Positions 1-5,869 of a DNA stretch of 5,869 nt are shown in pieces. Numbering within the stretch: the stretch's first letter is position 1; each line of letters starts with the position of its first letter. The stretch lies in assembly GCA_003220195.1 (NCBI GenBank), contig QHRT01000166.1, positions 1-5,869 of the forward strand, in the 5' to 3' direction. Both the position numbers and the translations under genes were made by a program. The DNA comes from Candidatus Rokuibacteriota bacterium. GTDB lineage: Bacteria > Methylomirabilota > Methylomirabilia > Rokubacteriales > CSP1-6. Below the pieces are notes generated by a model. It saw only the letters and a list, made by a program, of their open reading frames with translations, was not told the DNA's origin and made no database searches.

Positions 1-623
1 CGGATGGCGTCGTCGTTCCCGGGGATCGCGTAGTCGATCCCCGTCGGGTCGCAATTGGTATCGACGATCGCGACGATCGGGATCCCGAGACGCTGAGCCT
101 CGGCCACGGCGATCTTTTCCTTGCGGGGATCGATGATGAAGACCGCCGACGGCAGCTGCTCCATGCCCTTGATCCCGGCCAGCGCCTTCTCGAGCTTCTC
201 GCGCTCCCGCTCGAGCTCGAGCGCTTCCTTCTTCGGCAGGCGCTCGTATTCCCCCGTCTCGCGCATCTCTTCGAGCTTCTTGAGCCGCGCGATGGATTTC
301 CGGATGGTCGCGAAGTTCGTCAACGTCCCGCCGAGCCACCGCTGGTTGACGAAGAACATCTCGCAGCGAGCGGCCTCTTCCGCCACCGTGTCCTGGGCCT
401 GCTTCTTGGTGCCGACGAGAAGCAAGGTCCCGCCGCCGGCCGCCAGGTCGCGGACGAATGTGTGCGCCTCGCGAAATTTCTTGAGCGTCTTCTGGAGGTC
501 GATGATGTAGATCCCGTTCCGCTCGCCGAAGATGTACTTCTGCATCTTGGGGTTCCACCGCTTGGTCTGGTGGCCGAAGTGCACTCCGGCCTCCAGCAAC
601 TCCTTCATCGTCAACGCTGGCAT
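1..623 (-). CDS. rpsB: 30S ribosomal protein S2, C-terminus cut by the window edge
   Basis: S2 is a late-assembling protein of the small ribosomal subunit. It sits between head and body on the solvent side and is needed for S1 binding. The visible 207 residues begin MPALTMKELLEAGVHFGHQT, followed by the family motifs RWNPKM (22-27), IYIIDLQKT (38-46), GTKKQA (71-76), NQRWLGGTLTNF (93-104) and FIIDPRKE (172-179), and then the IVDTNCDP block (196-203). A charged helical stretch at about 110-152 matches the coiled-coil hairpin of S2. The reading frame stays open through base 1; about 40-60 residues are probably missing, since S2 is usually 230-270 aa. The ATG start is supported by GAGGAGG at 628-634, four bases upstream. 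tsf usually follows rpsB but would lie outside the window. Identity is certain; only the end is unseen. Confidence 0.98.
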   Translation of the reverse strand, partial: MPALTMKELLEAGVHFGHQTKRWNPKMQKYIFGERNGIYIIDLQKTLKKFREAHTFVRDLAAGGGTLLLVGTKKQAQDTVAEEAARCEMFFVNQRWLGGTLTNFATIRKSIARLKKLEEMRETGEYERLPKKEALELEREREKLEKALAGIKGMEQLPSAVFIIDPRKEKIAVAEAQRLGIPIVAIVDTNCDPTGIDYAIPGNDDAI

Positions 624-644
624 GTGTCCTCCTCGGTTTGCCTC

Positions 645-692
645 CGCCGCACTGGAAGAGCCTTCGCTGGCTCCCACCGAAGAATTGCGGCG
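645..692 (-). promoter_or_regulatory. Nested stem-loop in the rpsB leader (candidate autoregulatory element)
   Basis: The 85-bp argJ-rpsB gap can fold on the minus strand. An outer perfect 7-bp stem pairs CGCCGCA (692-686) with TGCGGCG (651-645). Inside it, GAGCC (673-669) pairs with GGCTC (662-658) around the six-base loop AGCGAA, and two G-U pairs can extend this inner stem. The outer stem ends about 10 bases before the GAGGAGG ribosome binding site. There is no U-tract after it, so it does not look like an intrinsic terminator. rpsB leaders in gamma-proteobacteria are known to mediate repression by S2; that this one does so is inference. The pairing is seen by eye and no folding energy was computed. 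Confidence 0.4.
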
Positions 693-708
693 TGCGTGAT
701 TCGTCCCT

Positions 709-1923
709 TCACGTCGTGTACTTGGCGTTGATCCGGACGTACTCCTCGCTGAGATCGCACGTCCACACGGTCTCCTCGCCCCGTCCGAGGCCGAGATCGA
801 CCGTGATCGTGTACTCGTTTCTTCCCATGATCTCGCGAAGACGCTCGATGCGCACGCCGGGGCGCATGACGCCCCCCTCCACGAGGCGTTCTTCCTCGAA
901 CGAGATGCTGACACGTGAGGCATCGACCCTCGCGCTCGACTTGCCGAGCGCCATCATGAGCCGGCCCCAGTTCGGGTCCTGGCCGTTGATGGCTGTCTTG
1001 ACGAGGGACGAGTTCGCGATGGACCGCGCCGCCGCGAGCGCATCCTTGCGCGTGGCCGCGCCGCAGACCGTGATCGTGACGAGCTTCGTGGCGCCCTCCC
1101 CATCCTGGACGAGCATCCGGGCCAGCCGCCCCATCACGGCCTCGAGCCCGCGCGCGAACTGTCGGAGCCCGCGTCCGGCCTCCGTGAGCGCGGTGTTCTC
1201 GGCGAGACCGTTCGCCAGCACCGCCACGGTATCGCTGGTCGACTGGTCACCGTCGACGGTCGCCCGGTTGAACGAGCGGTCCACCGCCCGGCGGGTCACC
1301 GTGTTGAGCGCTTCACGGCTCACGACCGCGTCGGTGGCGATGAAGCAGAGCATCGTCGCGAGGTGGGGCTCGATCATGCCGACGCCCTTCGCCATGCCGC
1401 CGATCGTCACCGAGCGGCCATTGACGTCGACGCGCGCCGCCGCCTCCTTCGTCCGCGTGTCGGTCGTGAGGATCGACTCGTTGGCGCTCCGGCCTCCCTG
1501 TGGCGACAGCGCCTTCACGAGCTTCGGAAGAGCCGCGCGGATCTTCTCCATCGGCAACGGCACCCCGATCACGCCCGTCGCTGCGATCAGGACGTGTTGC
1601 GGCGAGATCCGCAAGAGCTCGCCCACCAGCCGGGTCATCTCCCGCGCGTCGCGCACGCCCTGCTCTCCGGTGCACACGTTCGCGCAGCCGCTCGAGGCGA
1701 CGATCGCCTGCGCCACTCCGCCGCGCGCGTGCTCCATCGAGACGATCACCGGAGCGCCCTTGACCTGATTCGAGGTGAACACGGCCGCCGCGCGGGCGGG
1801 CGCCGAAGAATAGACGAGCGCGAGGTCTTTTTTGCCGCTGGGTTTGATTCCGGCGGCCACACCGCTGGCCAGGATCCCCGGCACGGCCGTGATGCCGCCG
1901 TCGAGCCACTCGAGCTCGGCCAA
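709..1923 (-). CDS. argJ: Bifunctional ornithine acetyltransferase / N-acetylglutamate synthase
   Basis: ArgJ moves the acetyl group from N-acetylornithine to glutamate, releasing ornithine and regenerating N-acetylglutamate in the cyclic arginine pathway. Bifunctional forms also use acetyl-CoA. The 404-aa length is normal. Seen: an N-terminal GGITAVPGILASGVAAGIK block (9-27), the oxyanion-hole ATGVIG (115-120), TTDTRTKEA (153-161), and the autocleavage block KGVGMIEPHLATML (179-192). Cleavage is expected between Ala189 and Thr190, Thr190 becoming the nucleophile of the beta chain. DGDQSTSDT (224-232), the INGQDPNWGR block and the C-terminal YVRINAKYTT are also typical. The start is taken as TTG: it is the only start codon between the in-phase argC stop and the conserved N-terminus, and it has only a weak GAG upstream. 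It lies directly after argC. Whether the acetyl-CoA activity exists cannot be told from sequence alone. Confidence 0.97.
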   Translation of the reverse strand: MAELEWLDGGITAVPGILASGVAAGIKPSGKKDLALVYSSAPARAAAVFTSNQVKGAPVIVSMEHARGGVAQAIVASSGCANVCTGEQGVRDAREMTRLVGELLRISPQHVLIAATGVIGVPLPMEKIRAALPKLVKALSPQGGRSANESILTTDTRTKEAAARVDVNGRSVTIGGMAKGVGMIEPHLATMLCFIATDAVVSREALNTVTRRAVDRSFNRATVDGDQSTSDTVAVLANGLAENTALTEAGRGLRQFARGLEAVMGRLARMLVQDGEGATKLVTITVCGAATRKDALAAARSIANSSLVKTAINGQDPNWGRLMMALGKSSARVDASRVSISFEEERLVEGGVMRPGVRIERLREIMGRNEYTITVDLGLGRGEETVWTCDLSEEYVRINAKYTT

Positions 1924-1924
1924 G

Positions 1925-1939
1925 CTAGATCTCGACCAT
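1925..1939 (-). other. Four-codon minicistron bridging argC and argJ
   Basis: The argC stop TGA (1941-1939) overlaps an ATG (1939-1937) as TGATG. That ATG opens a frame reading Met-Val-Glu-Ile and then TAG (1927-1925). A single base separates this TAG from the TTG start of argJ (1923). The frame differs from that of argJ, so it cannot be an N-terminal extension unless there is an indel. It may only be a chance remnant of an ATG-type overlap, or it could hand terminating ribosomes from argC to argJ. The sequence is clear; the role is inference. Confidence 0.3.
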
Positions 1940-2994
1940 CACGGATAGACCGGCGGGGCCTCGAGTCCCAGCCGTTCGGGCCACCCGCACACGAGGTTCA
2001 GGTCCTGCACACCGTTCGCCGACCCGCCCTTGCCGAGGTTGTCGATCGCCGAGACGCACACTGCCCGGGATGTCCGCGGGTCGGCAACCACGGTGACATC
2101 GCAATAGTTCGAGCCGACCACGGCACGCGTCGTGGGACGCTCGCCCTGGCCGAGCACGCGCACGAAGGGCTCCCCGGCATAGCACTCGCGATAGAGCTCG
2201 ACCAGCTCCGGAGTGGACGCCCCGCGCGTCAGCGGCACCGAGGCGGTGGTGAAGAGGCCGCGATTCAACGGGACCAGATGCGGCGTGAATGCCACGCGGA
2301 GCGGCGCGCCGGCCAGGAACCCGAGCTCCTGCTCGATCTCCGCCGTGTGTCGATGCGACGCGATGCCGTAGGCCTGGATGTTCTCGTTCGCTTCGGTGTA
2401 GATGTACATCGGGTCCACGCTGCGTCCCTGCGCGCCGGCGCCCGTGACGCCCGACTTCCCGTCGACGACGATCCCGTCCAGTCGAGCGAGCCCGCGGCGA
2501 ACCAGAGGCGCGGTGGCGAGGATCGCGCCGGCCGCATAGCAGCCCGGTGACGCGACGAGTGAGGCACCCGCGATCTCCTTCCGGTGGAGCTCGGGCAACC
2601 CGTAGACCGCTTCGGCGAGCCCGCGCGGGTCGGTGTGAGGTGCCTTGTACCAGGTCACGTAATCTTCGGCGGCGCGGAGGCGATAGTCCGCCGAGAGGTC
2701 GATGACCTTGCAGTCCCGGGCGCGCAAGATCGGGACGAGACGCTGGGACTCGAGGTGGGGAAGCGCCAGGAAGACGATGTCCGCGTGAGCCGCCAGCCAT
2801 TCCCCGTCGAGTTCGTGGAACGTCAGGTCGCTCAGTCCGCGGAGGTGCGGGTAGGCATGGTCGAGCCGTTCGCCCGCGCGTCGCTCGGACGTCACGCCGC
2901 TGATGGTGACGCCCGGGTGCGCGAGCAGTAGCCGCAAGAGCTCGGCTCCCATGTAGCCGCTCGCTCCGGCGACGCCGACACGGATTTTCGTCAC
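1939..2994 (-). CDS. argC: N-acetyl-gamma-glutamyl-phosphate reductase
   Basis: ArgC reduces N-acetylglutamyl-5-phosphate to N-acetylglutamate semialdehyde with NADPH, the third step of arginine synthesis, in the cytosol. From the GTG start the product is 351 aa, normal for the family. An N-terminal Rossmann fold opens with KIRVGVAGASGYMGAELLRLL (3-23; dinucleotide loop GASGYMG). The catalytic cysteine is Cys152 in ASPGCYAAG, and the catalytic His is His216 or its neighbour in SHRHTAEIE (213-221). KSGVTGAG (180-187), TPHLVPLNRG (237-246) and the late GKGGSANGVQDLNL (321-334) are family signatures. The same frame is open far upstream, but that extension overlaps rpsI on another frame. The GTG immediately before TKIRVGVAG fits the family's usual N-terminus. 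Its ribosome binding site is poor, and the gene lies only 14 bp after the rpsI stop, which suggests translation coupled to rpsI. Confidence 0.97.
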   Translation of the reverse strand: MTKIRVGVAGASGYMGAELLRLLLAHPGVTISGVTSERRAGERLDHAYPHLRGLSDLTFHELDGEWLAAHADIVFLALPHLESQRLVPILRARDCKVIDLSADYRLRAAEDYVTWYKAPHTDPRGLAEAVYGLPELHRKEIAGASLVASPGCYAAGAILATAPLVRRGLARLDGIVVDGKSGVTGAGAQGRSVDPMYIYTEANENIQAYGIASHRHTAEIEQELGFLAGAPLRVAFTPHLVPLNRGLFTTASVPLTRGASTPELVELYRECYAGEPFVRVLGQGERPTTRAVVGSNYCDVTVVADPRTSRAVCVSAIDNLGKGGSANGVQDLNLVCGWPERLGLEAPPVYP

Positions 2995-3008
2995 GTGGAG
3001 CCCGTGCG

Positions 3009-3407
3009 TTACCGCTTCGAGTACTGGAACTTCTGTCGCGCTCCCGGTTGCCCGTACTTTTTCCGCTCGCGCATCCGCGGATCGCGCGTCAGGAGGCCCG
3101 CCTTCTTGAGCGGCAGGCGGAGCTTGTCGTCGAACTGGGCCAGCGCACGCGCCAGGCCGTGGCGGACCGCACCCGCCTGGCCCGTCGGTCCACCGCCGGC
3201 CACGGTCGCGATCAGGTCGAATTGCCCCGAGGTGTTCGTGACCTGGAACGGTTGCGCGATGATCATGCGCAGCGTCTCGCGGGGGAAGTAGTCCTCGAAG
3301 GACCGCCGGTTCACCACCATGCGGCCCGAGCCGGGGCGGACCCATACCCGCGCGACCGAAGTCTTTCGCCGCCCGGTGCCGTAGAACGTGTCGATGAGTG
3401 CCGCCAT
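3009..3407 (-). CDS. rpsI: 30S ribosomal protein S9
   Basis: S9 lies in the head of the small subunit, and its C-terminal tail reaches the P-site tRNA. The product is 132 aa, the usual size. It starts MAALIDTFYGTGRRKTSVARV, where YGTGRRKTSVARV is the family opening. It then has GGGPTGQAGAVRHGLARAL (71-89), LLTRDPRMRERKKYGQPGAR (105-124) and the conserved basic tail ending QYSKR, whose last Lys-Arg contact tRNA in known structures. The frame is open further upstream through rplM, but the ATG at 3407 is preferred. It gives the standard N-terminus, overlaps the rplM stop by one base (TGATG), and has GGAGG at 3415-3419, seven bases upstream inside the end of rplM. Stop is TAA. Confidence 0.98.
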   Translation of the reverse strand: MAALIDTFYGTGRRKTSVARVWVRPGSGRMVVNRRSFEDYFPRETLRMIIAQPFQVTNTSGQFDLIATVAGGGPTGQAGAVRHGLARALAQFDDKLRLPLKKAGLLTRDPRMRERKKYGQPGARQKFQYSKR

Positions 3408-3850
3408 CAACGCACCTCCAGCGTCTCGGGCAGCGACTCGGGATGCTGCGCCTGATGGGGATGCTCCGCCCCGCGATAGACCTTCAGCTTTTTCGCCATC
3501 TGCCGGCCGAGCCGATTCTTGGGCAGCATGCCCTGCACCGCCCACTCGATGACACGCTCCGGATGCGTCTTGAGCATCGTCTCGGCGCGGACCTCGCGGA
3601 GCGCCCCGATGTACCCCGTGTGCCAGCGATAGAGCTTGCCGGCCCGTTTGCGGCCCGTCAGCGCGATCTTCTCCGCGTTGACCACGATCACGTGGTCACC
3701 GACGTCGACGTGCGGGGCATACCACGGTTTGTGCTTGCCTCTGAGAATCGTCGCGATTCGCGTGGCGAGACGCCCCAGCACCTTGCCGTCGGCATCGACG
3801 ACGTACCATTTGCGATCGATCTCGCTCTCCGTGGGCATCGGCGTCGGCAT
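3407..3850 (-). CDS. rplM: 50S ribosomal protein L13
   Basis: L13 is an early-assembly protein of the large subunit that binds 23S rRNA. The product is 147 aa, normal (about 142-150). Motifs in order are RKWYVVDADGKVLGRLAT (13-30), ILRGKHKPWYAPHVDVGDHV (34-53), VVNAEKIALTGRKRAGK (55-71), and the signature GMLPKNRLGRQMAKKLKVY (107-125) followed by GAEHPHQAQHPE. The ATG at 3850 is chosen over the in-frame ATG at 3838 because only the former has a good ribosome binding site (AGAGGAG at 3855-3861). The leading MPTPMPTESE is a short variable tail before the conserved core. It is the first gene of the rplM-rpsI-argC-argJ run, with a candidate promoter upstream. Confidence 0.98.
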   Translation of the reverse strand: MPTPMPTESEIDRKWYVVDADGKVLGRLATRIATILRGKHKPWYAPHVDVGDHVIVVNAEKIALTGRKRAGKLYRWHTGYIGALREVRAETMLKTHPERVIEWAVQGMLPKNRLGRQMAKKLKVYRGAEHPHQAQHPESLPETLEVR

Positions 3851-3854
3851 CGGT

Positions 3855-3861
3855 CTCCTCT
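3855..3861 (-). promoter_or_regulatory. Ribosome binding site fixing the rplM start
   Basis: On the minus strand AGAGGAG lies four bases before the ATG at 3850. The second in-frame ATG (3838) has no purine-rich stretch at a proper distance, so this site decides the start of L13. Confidence 0.75.
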
Positions 3862-3865
3862 AAAC

Positions 3866-3921
3866 ACCTGACAACGTCCCGTGAACACTCCTCGCGCTCG
3901 CACTCGAAGTGGCCGTCAGAT
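3866..3921 (-). promoter_or_regulatory. Foldable leader before rplM (candidate L13 autoregulatory leader)
   Basis: On the minus strand ATCTGAC (3921-3915) can pair with GTCAGGT (3872-3866): seven pairs including one G-U, enclosing 42 bases. Inside is a small hairpin, CACT-TCG-AGTG (3911-3901). The 3' arm ends four bases before the rplM ribosome binding site, so folding could influence its access. L13-operon leaders are known in Firmicutes and E. coli; this one shows no sequence I can match to them. The support is pairing by eye only, and stems of this size can arise by chance in GC-rich DNA. Confidence 0.25.
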
Positions 3922-3941
3922 CAGGAAAATCCGAACGATCT

Positions 3942-3970
3942 AGACTAAAGGAAAAGGCCTCGCCTGTCAA
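3942..3970 (-). promoter_or_regulatory. Candidate sigma-70-type promoter for rplM-rpsI-argC-argJ
   Basis: Reading the minus strand, a perfect -35 hexamer TTGACA (3970-3965) is followed after 17 bp by TAGTCT (3947-3942), which matches the -10 consensus at three of six positions. The -35 box covers the stop codon of nth (TGA, 3969-3967). Transcription would start near 3935, giving an untranslated leader of about 85 bases. The surrounding gap is the most AT-rich stretch between genes here. The strong -35 and spacing favour the call; the weak -10 counts against it. Confidence 0.45.
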
Positions 3971-4638
3971 ATCCCACGCCCAGGCCGGTTGACCATCTTC
4001 TGGGGCCACGGACAGAGCGCCCGAACGGGGCAGACCGGACAGGCGGGCTTCTTCGCGGTGCAGGCTTGCCGGCCATGGGCCTGGATCAGGTGGCAGAAGC
4101 GTGTCCAGCTGGGCCGCGGCAAGACCTGGGTCAGCTGGTCGTGCAGGCGATCCGGATCATCGGCCCTGGCCAGGCCGAGGCGCTGCGTGACGCGAAACAC
4201 GTGCGTGTCGACCGCGATCGCCGGCCGGCCGAACGCGTTGCCGAGGACGACGTTCGCCGTCTTCAAACCGACGCCTGGCAAGGCGGTCAGCTCCTCGCGG
4301 GTCTCCGGCACCCGACCGCCGTGCCGTTCGCCCAATGCGCTGGCCATGGCGGTGATGGCGCGCGCCTTGGCGCGAAAGAAGCCGCAGGAATGGATCTCGG
4401 TTTCGAGCGTCCCGAGGTTCGCCCGCGCATAGTCGTCGGCCGTCCGGTACTTCTTGAACAGCTCGCGCGTCACGACGTTCACCCGCTCGTCGGTGCACTG
4501 CGCAGCCAGGATGGTCGCCACCACCAGCTCGAGTGGCGTGGTGAACGTGAGTGCGATCCTCGCATCGGGATACGCCCGCTCCAGCAGTTTCACGATGCGA
4601 GTCGCGCGCTTCCTTTTGTCGGCGAGAGACTCTCTCAT
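3967..4638 (-). CDS. nth: Endonuclease III (DNA glycosylase / AP lyase)
   Basis: Endonuclease III removes oxidised pyrimidines and cleaves the abasic site by beta-elimination in base excision repair. The product is 223 aa, the usual size. It carries the helix-hairpin-helix LPGVGLKTANVVLGNAFG (120-137) with the catalytic lysine Lys126, and then AVDTHVFRV (142-150) with the catalytic Asp144. The [4Fe-4S] cluster loop is complete: Cys193, Cys200, Cys203 and Cys209 in the exact C-X6-C-X2-C-X5-C spacing. Having both Lys and Asp makes it a bifunctional glycosylase/lyase rather than a MutY-type enzyme. ATG 4638 overlaps the stop of the upstream gene as ATGA, with AGGG at 4647-4644 just before it, so it is probably translated together with that membrane protein gene. 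No functional link to that neighbour is evident. Confidence 0.96.
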   Translation of the reverse strand: MRESLADKRKRATRIVKLLERAYPDARIALTFTTPLELVVATILAAQCTDERVNVVTRELFKKYRTADDYARANLGTLETEIHSCGFFRAKARAITAMASALGERHGGRVPETREELTALPGVGLKTANVVLGNAFGRPAIAVDTHVFRVTQRLGLARADDPDRLHDQLTQVLPRPSWTRFCHLIQAHGRQACTAKKPACPVCPVRALCPWPQKMVNRPGRGI

Positions 4639-5869
4639 GGCTTCCCTGCCGAAAGTGCGTCGCGGAGATGAATCGCGTCGGGCGTGATGTCGACGCGCCC
4701 GAGCTCCACGTGGATCGGAAGGCGCGATGCGATCCGTGCTCCGGGATCGTATTGGCGGAGGAGCCAGCCGACGAGGCTCTCCGGCACCGGGATCCCACCA
4801 TACCTCACGCGGTCGGCGGAGAGGCGGAACAGCACGTCCTGCCTCGGCTCGATCGAGACGCGCGCAGCGAGCGTCGGACCGCGGCCACGCATCACGACGT
4901 CGATGGCCCCCTCCGCGAGCGTCACGGACGTGCCCCGGAAGCCTTTCACGCCGTGGAGGAATTGCTCGAGGTCACCAGCGGTGATCCGCGCGCCGACGAA
5001 CCGAGCCCGTCCGGTGTCGAGCGCCTGAAGGCGCCCGGCTGCTCGTGCGCTGTACGGATCCACGACGACCTCGTCCACCACGATCTTCACGTCGTGCACC
5101 CGCAAGAGCGCGGACCGCGGCCGGCGCAGTTCGCCGAGCGTCGCGGCCGCCGCGGTGAGGCCAAGGCGGCGGATGTGGCCCAGGCGGATCGTGTCGTCGT
5201 ATTCGAGCGTGACGCCGAGACGCTCGACGTCGCGCGCGTAGTCCCGGACCTCCCGGCGGATCGCGGCATCGATCGACTCGGCGAGCGCCGCCGCCGGCAT
5301 GTCGGTGACGGGCGGAACGTTTCGGGCGCGCACGGTCGCCGTGGACCCGTCGGGAAGTGGAAACTGTCCGATGATCGGAAACACACGCGCGAGGTCAGCG
5401 TCCGTCGCCAGCAGCCGGGTAATCCGGTTCGGCTTCTCGACGGTCCAGCTTGGTCCCTGGTCACCCGATTTCAACACCATGTATCGAATTCCCAGCGGCG
5501 AATCCCACGCTCTCCCGATGCGGACGGGCAGGCCGTCCCGCACCGCGTAGTACCGGAAGTTGCTCGTGGAGAACTCCGCGACGTTGGGGACGATGCTGAC
5601 GTTCGCCGCGAGACCCTCGCTGTGACGGGTGATGAGCTGCAGGATTTCCTGGTGGTGCCACGTCTCGCCGCTCGGCGGCGCCGCGAACCACGAGGGGACG
5701 TCGAGCCGCGGCAGCGTGTACGGCGCCGGAACGCCGAACGTCGTGCCGAGCACCTGGACCGTGCCGACGATCGCGACCGCACCCCCCGTCAGAAGCCGGA
5801 GACGCGGTCCGAACGCGCTCACTGCCAGGCCGGCAAGGATGGCGGCGGTCGGCACGAGCGGGAGCGCGT
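4635..5869 (-). CDS. C-terminal part of a membrane glycosyltransferase-like protein fused to an LmeA-like (DUF2993) domain
   Basis: The N-terminus lies beyond the right edge; 410 residues are visible, and the frame is open to base 5869. Two hydrophobic stretches (about 3-19 and 25-46) look like the last membrane helices of a polytopic protein. Residues 50-185 (YTLPRLDVPSW..., AEFSTSNFRYYAVRDGLPV, LPDGSTATVRARNVPP) resemble the extracytoplasmic tail of GT39/PMT-type dolichyl- or polyprenyl-phosphate-sugar mannosyltransferase-like proteins. From about 192 to 402 the protein resembles LmeA/DUF2993 periplasmic phospholipid-binding proteins: amphipathic strands LLRVHDVKIVVDEVVVDPYSA, then GARITAGDLEQFLHG, VRYGGIPVPESLVGWLL and RVDITPDAIHL. 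The GTG at 5855 could be read as a start but lies inside a hydrophobic run, so this is taken as a truncated longer gene. No catalytic residues are visible here. The stop overlaps the nth start (ATGA). The domain names rest on pattern memory, so the exact function remains open. Confidence 0.65.
   Translation of the reverse strand, partial: ALPLVPTAAILAGLAVSAFGPRLRLLTGGAVAIVGTVQVLGTTFGVPAPYTLPRLDVPSWFAAPPSGETWHHQEILQLITRHSEGLAANVSIVPNVAEFSTSNFRYYAVRDGLPVRIGRAWDSPLGIRYMVLKSGDQGPSWTVEKPNRITRLLATDADLARVFPIIGQFPLPDGSTATVRARNVPPVTDMPAAALAESIDAAIRREVRDYARDVERLGVTLEYDDTIRLGHIRRLGLTAAAATLGELRRPRSALLRVHDVKIVVDEVVVDPYSARAAGRLQALDTGRARFVGARITAGDLEQFLHGVKGFRGTSVTLAEGAIDVVMRGRGPTLAARVSIEPRQDVLFRLSADRVRYGGIPVPESLVGWLLRQYDPGARIASRLPIHVELGRVDITPDAIHLRDALSAGKP

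Noticed and set aside
638..1768. Plus-strand open frame of 376 codons
   Set aside because: It lies antisense to argJ, whose motifs are complete. Its product is Arg/Ser/Pro-rich with no recognisable domain, as expected for an antisense frame in high-GC DNA.
1363..2550. Plus-strand open frame of 395 codons
   Set aside because: It lies antisense to argJ and argC, crosses the boundary between the two genes and is rich in Arg, Asp and His. It is a GC-driven shadow with no domain.
1925..2800. Minus-strand open frame of 291 codons inside argC
   Set aside because: It is the +1 shadow of argC, made mainly of Arg, Gly and Pro. argC itself has every family motif in its own frame.
2995..3345. N-terminal extension of argC upstream of the GTG
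   Set aside because: The frame is open, but it overlaps rpsI in another frame and the extra residues are low-complexity Pro/Gly/Arg. The GTG start gives the standard ArgC N-terminus.
3951..3964. Possible intrinsic terminator after nth (AGGC-GAG-GCCT followed by TTTTCC)
   Set aside because: The stem is only four base pairs, too weak for a convincing terminator, and it falls inside the candidate promoter spacer.
4066..4671. Plus-strand open frame of 201 codons
   Set aside because: It lies antisense to nth, which has all catalytic and iron-sulfur residues; the antisense product has no family features.
1..5869. Search for mobile elements, CRISPR arrays, defence genes, tRNA genes and direct repeats
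   Set aside because: Nearly every base belongs to core genes or short gaps. No repeat array, transposase, integrase or tRNA-like fold was seen by eye.

Overview
The window is a compact, high-GC (roughly two-thirds G+C by eye) stretch of a bacterial chromosome. All of its recognisable genes lie on the minus strand, so it is read from the high coordinates downwards. Sequence alone does not fix the taxon. Ribosomal protein genes followed by arginine genes, GTG/TTG starts and the high GC would suit a Methylomirabilota/Rokubacteria-like or deltaproteobacterial-type organism, but that is inference.

In transcription order: (1) 5869-4635 holds the C-terminal part of a large membrane protein. It looks like the end of a GT39/PMT-type glycosyltransferase fused to an LmeA-like (DUF2993) lipid-binding domain. 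(2) nth, endonuclease III, overlaps that gene by ATGA. (3) A gap of about 116 bp holds a candidate promoter, whose perfect TTGACA -35 box overlaps the nth stop codon, and a leader that can fold. (4) rplM (L13) and rpsI (S9) follow, joined by a one-base TGATG overlap. (5) argC starts 14 bp after rpsI and is followed by argJ. The junction holds a four-codon minicistron and a TTG start. (6) An 85-bp gap with a nested stem-loop precedes rpsB (S2), which runs off the left edge.

Functionally this is a ribosome assembly/translation cluster (L13, S9, S2) with two arginine biosynthesis enzymes inside it: ArgC, N-acetyl-gamma-glutamyl-phosphate reductase, and the self-cleaving ArgJ, ornithine acetyltransferase of the cyclic acetyl pathway. 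The tight spacing from rplM to argJ suggests one transcript. No intrinsic terminator with a U-tract is seen between argJ and rpsB, so rpsB may be read through as well as having its own control.

No mobile element, CRISPR array, tRNA, rRNA or phage gene is visible. This is mostly ordinary core genome. The points worth a second look are the glycosyltransferase-LmeA fusion, the two candidate ribosomal-protein leaders and the argC/argJ junction.
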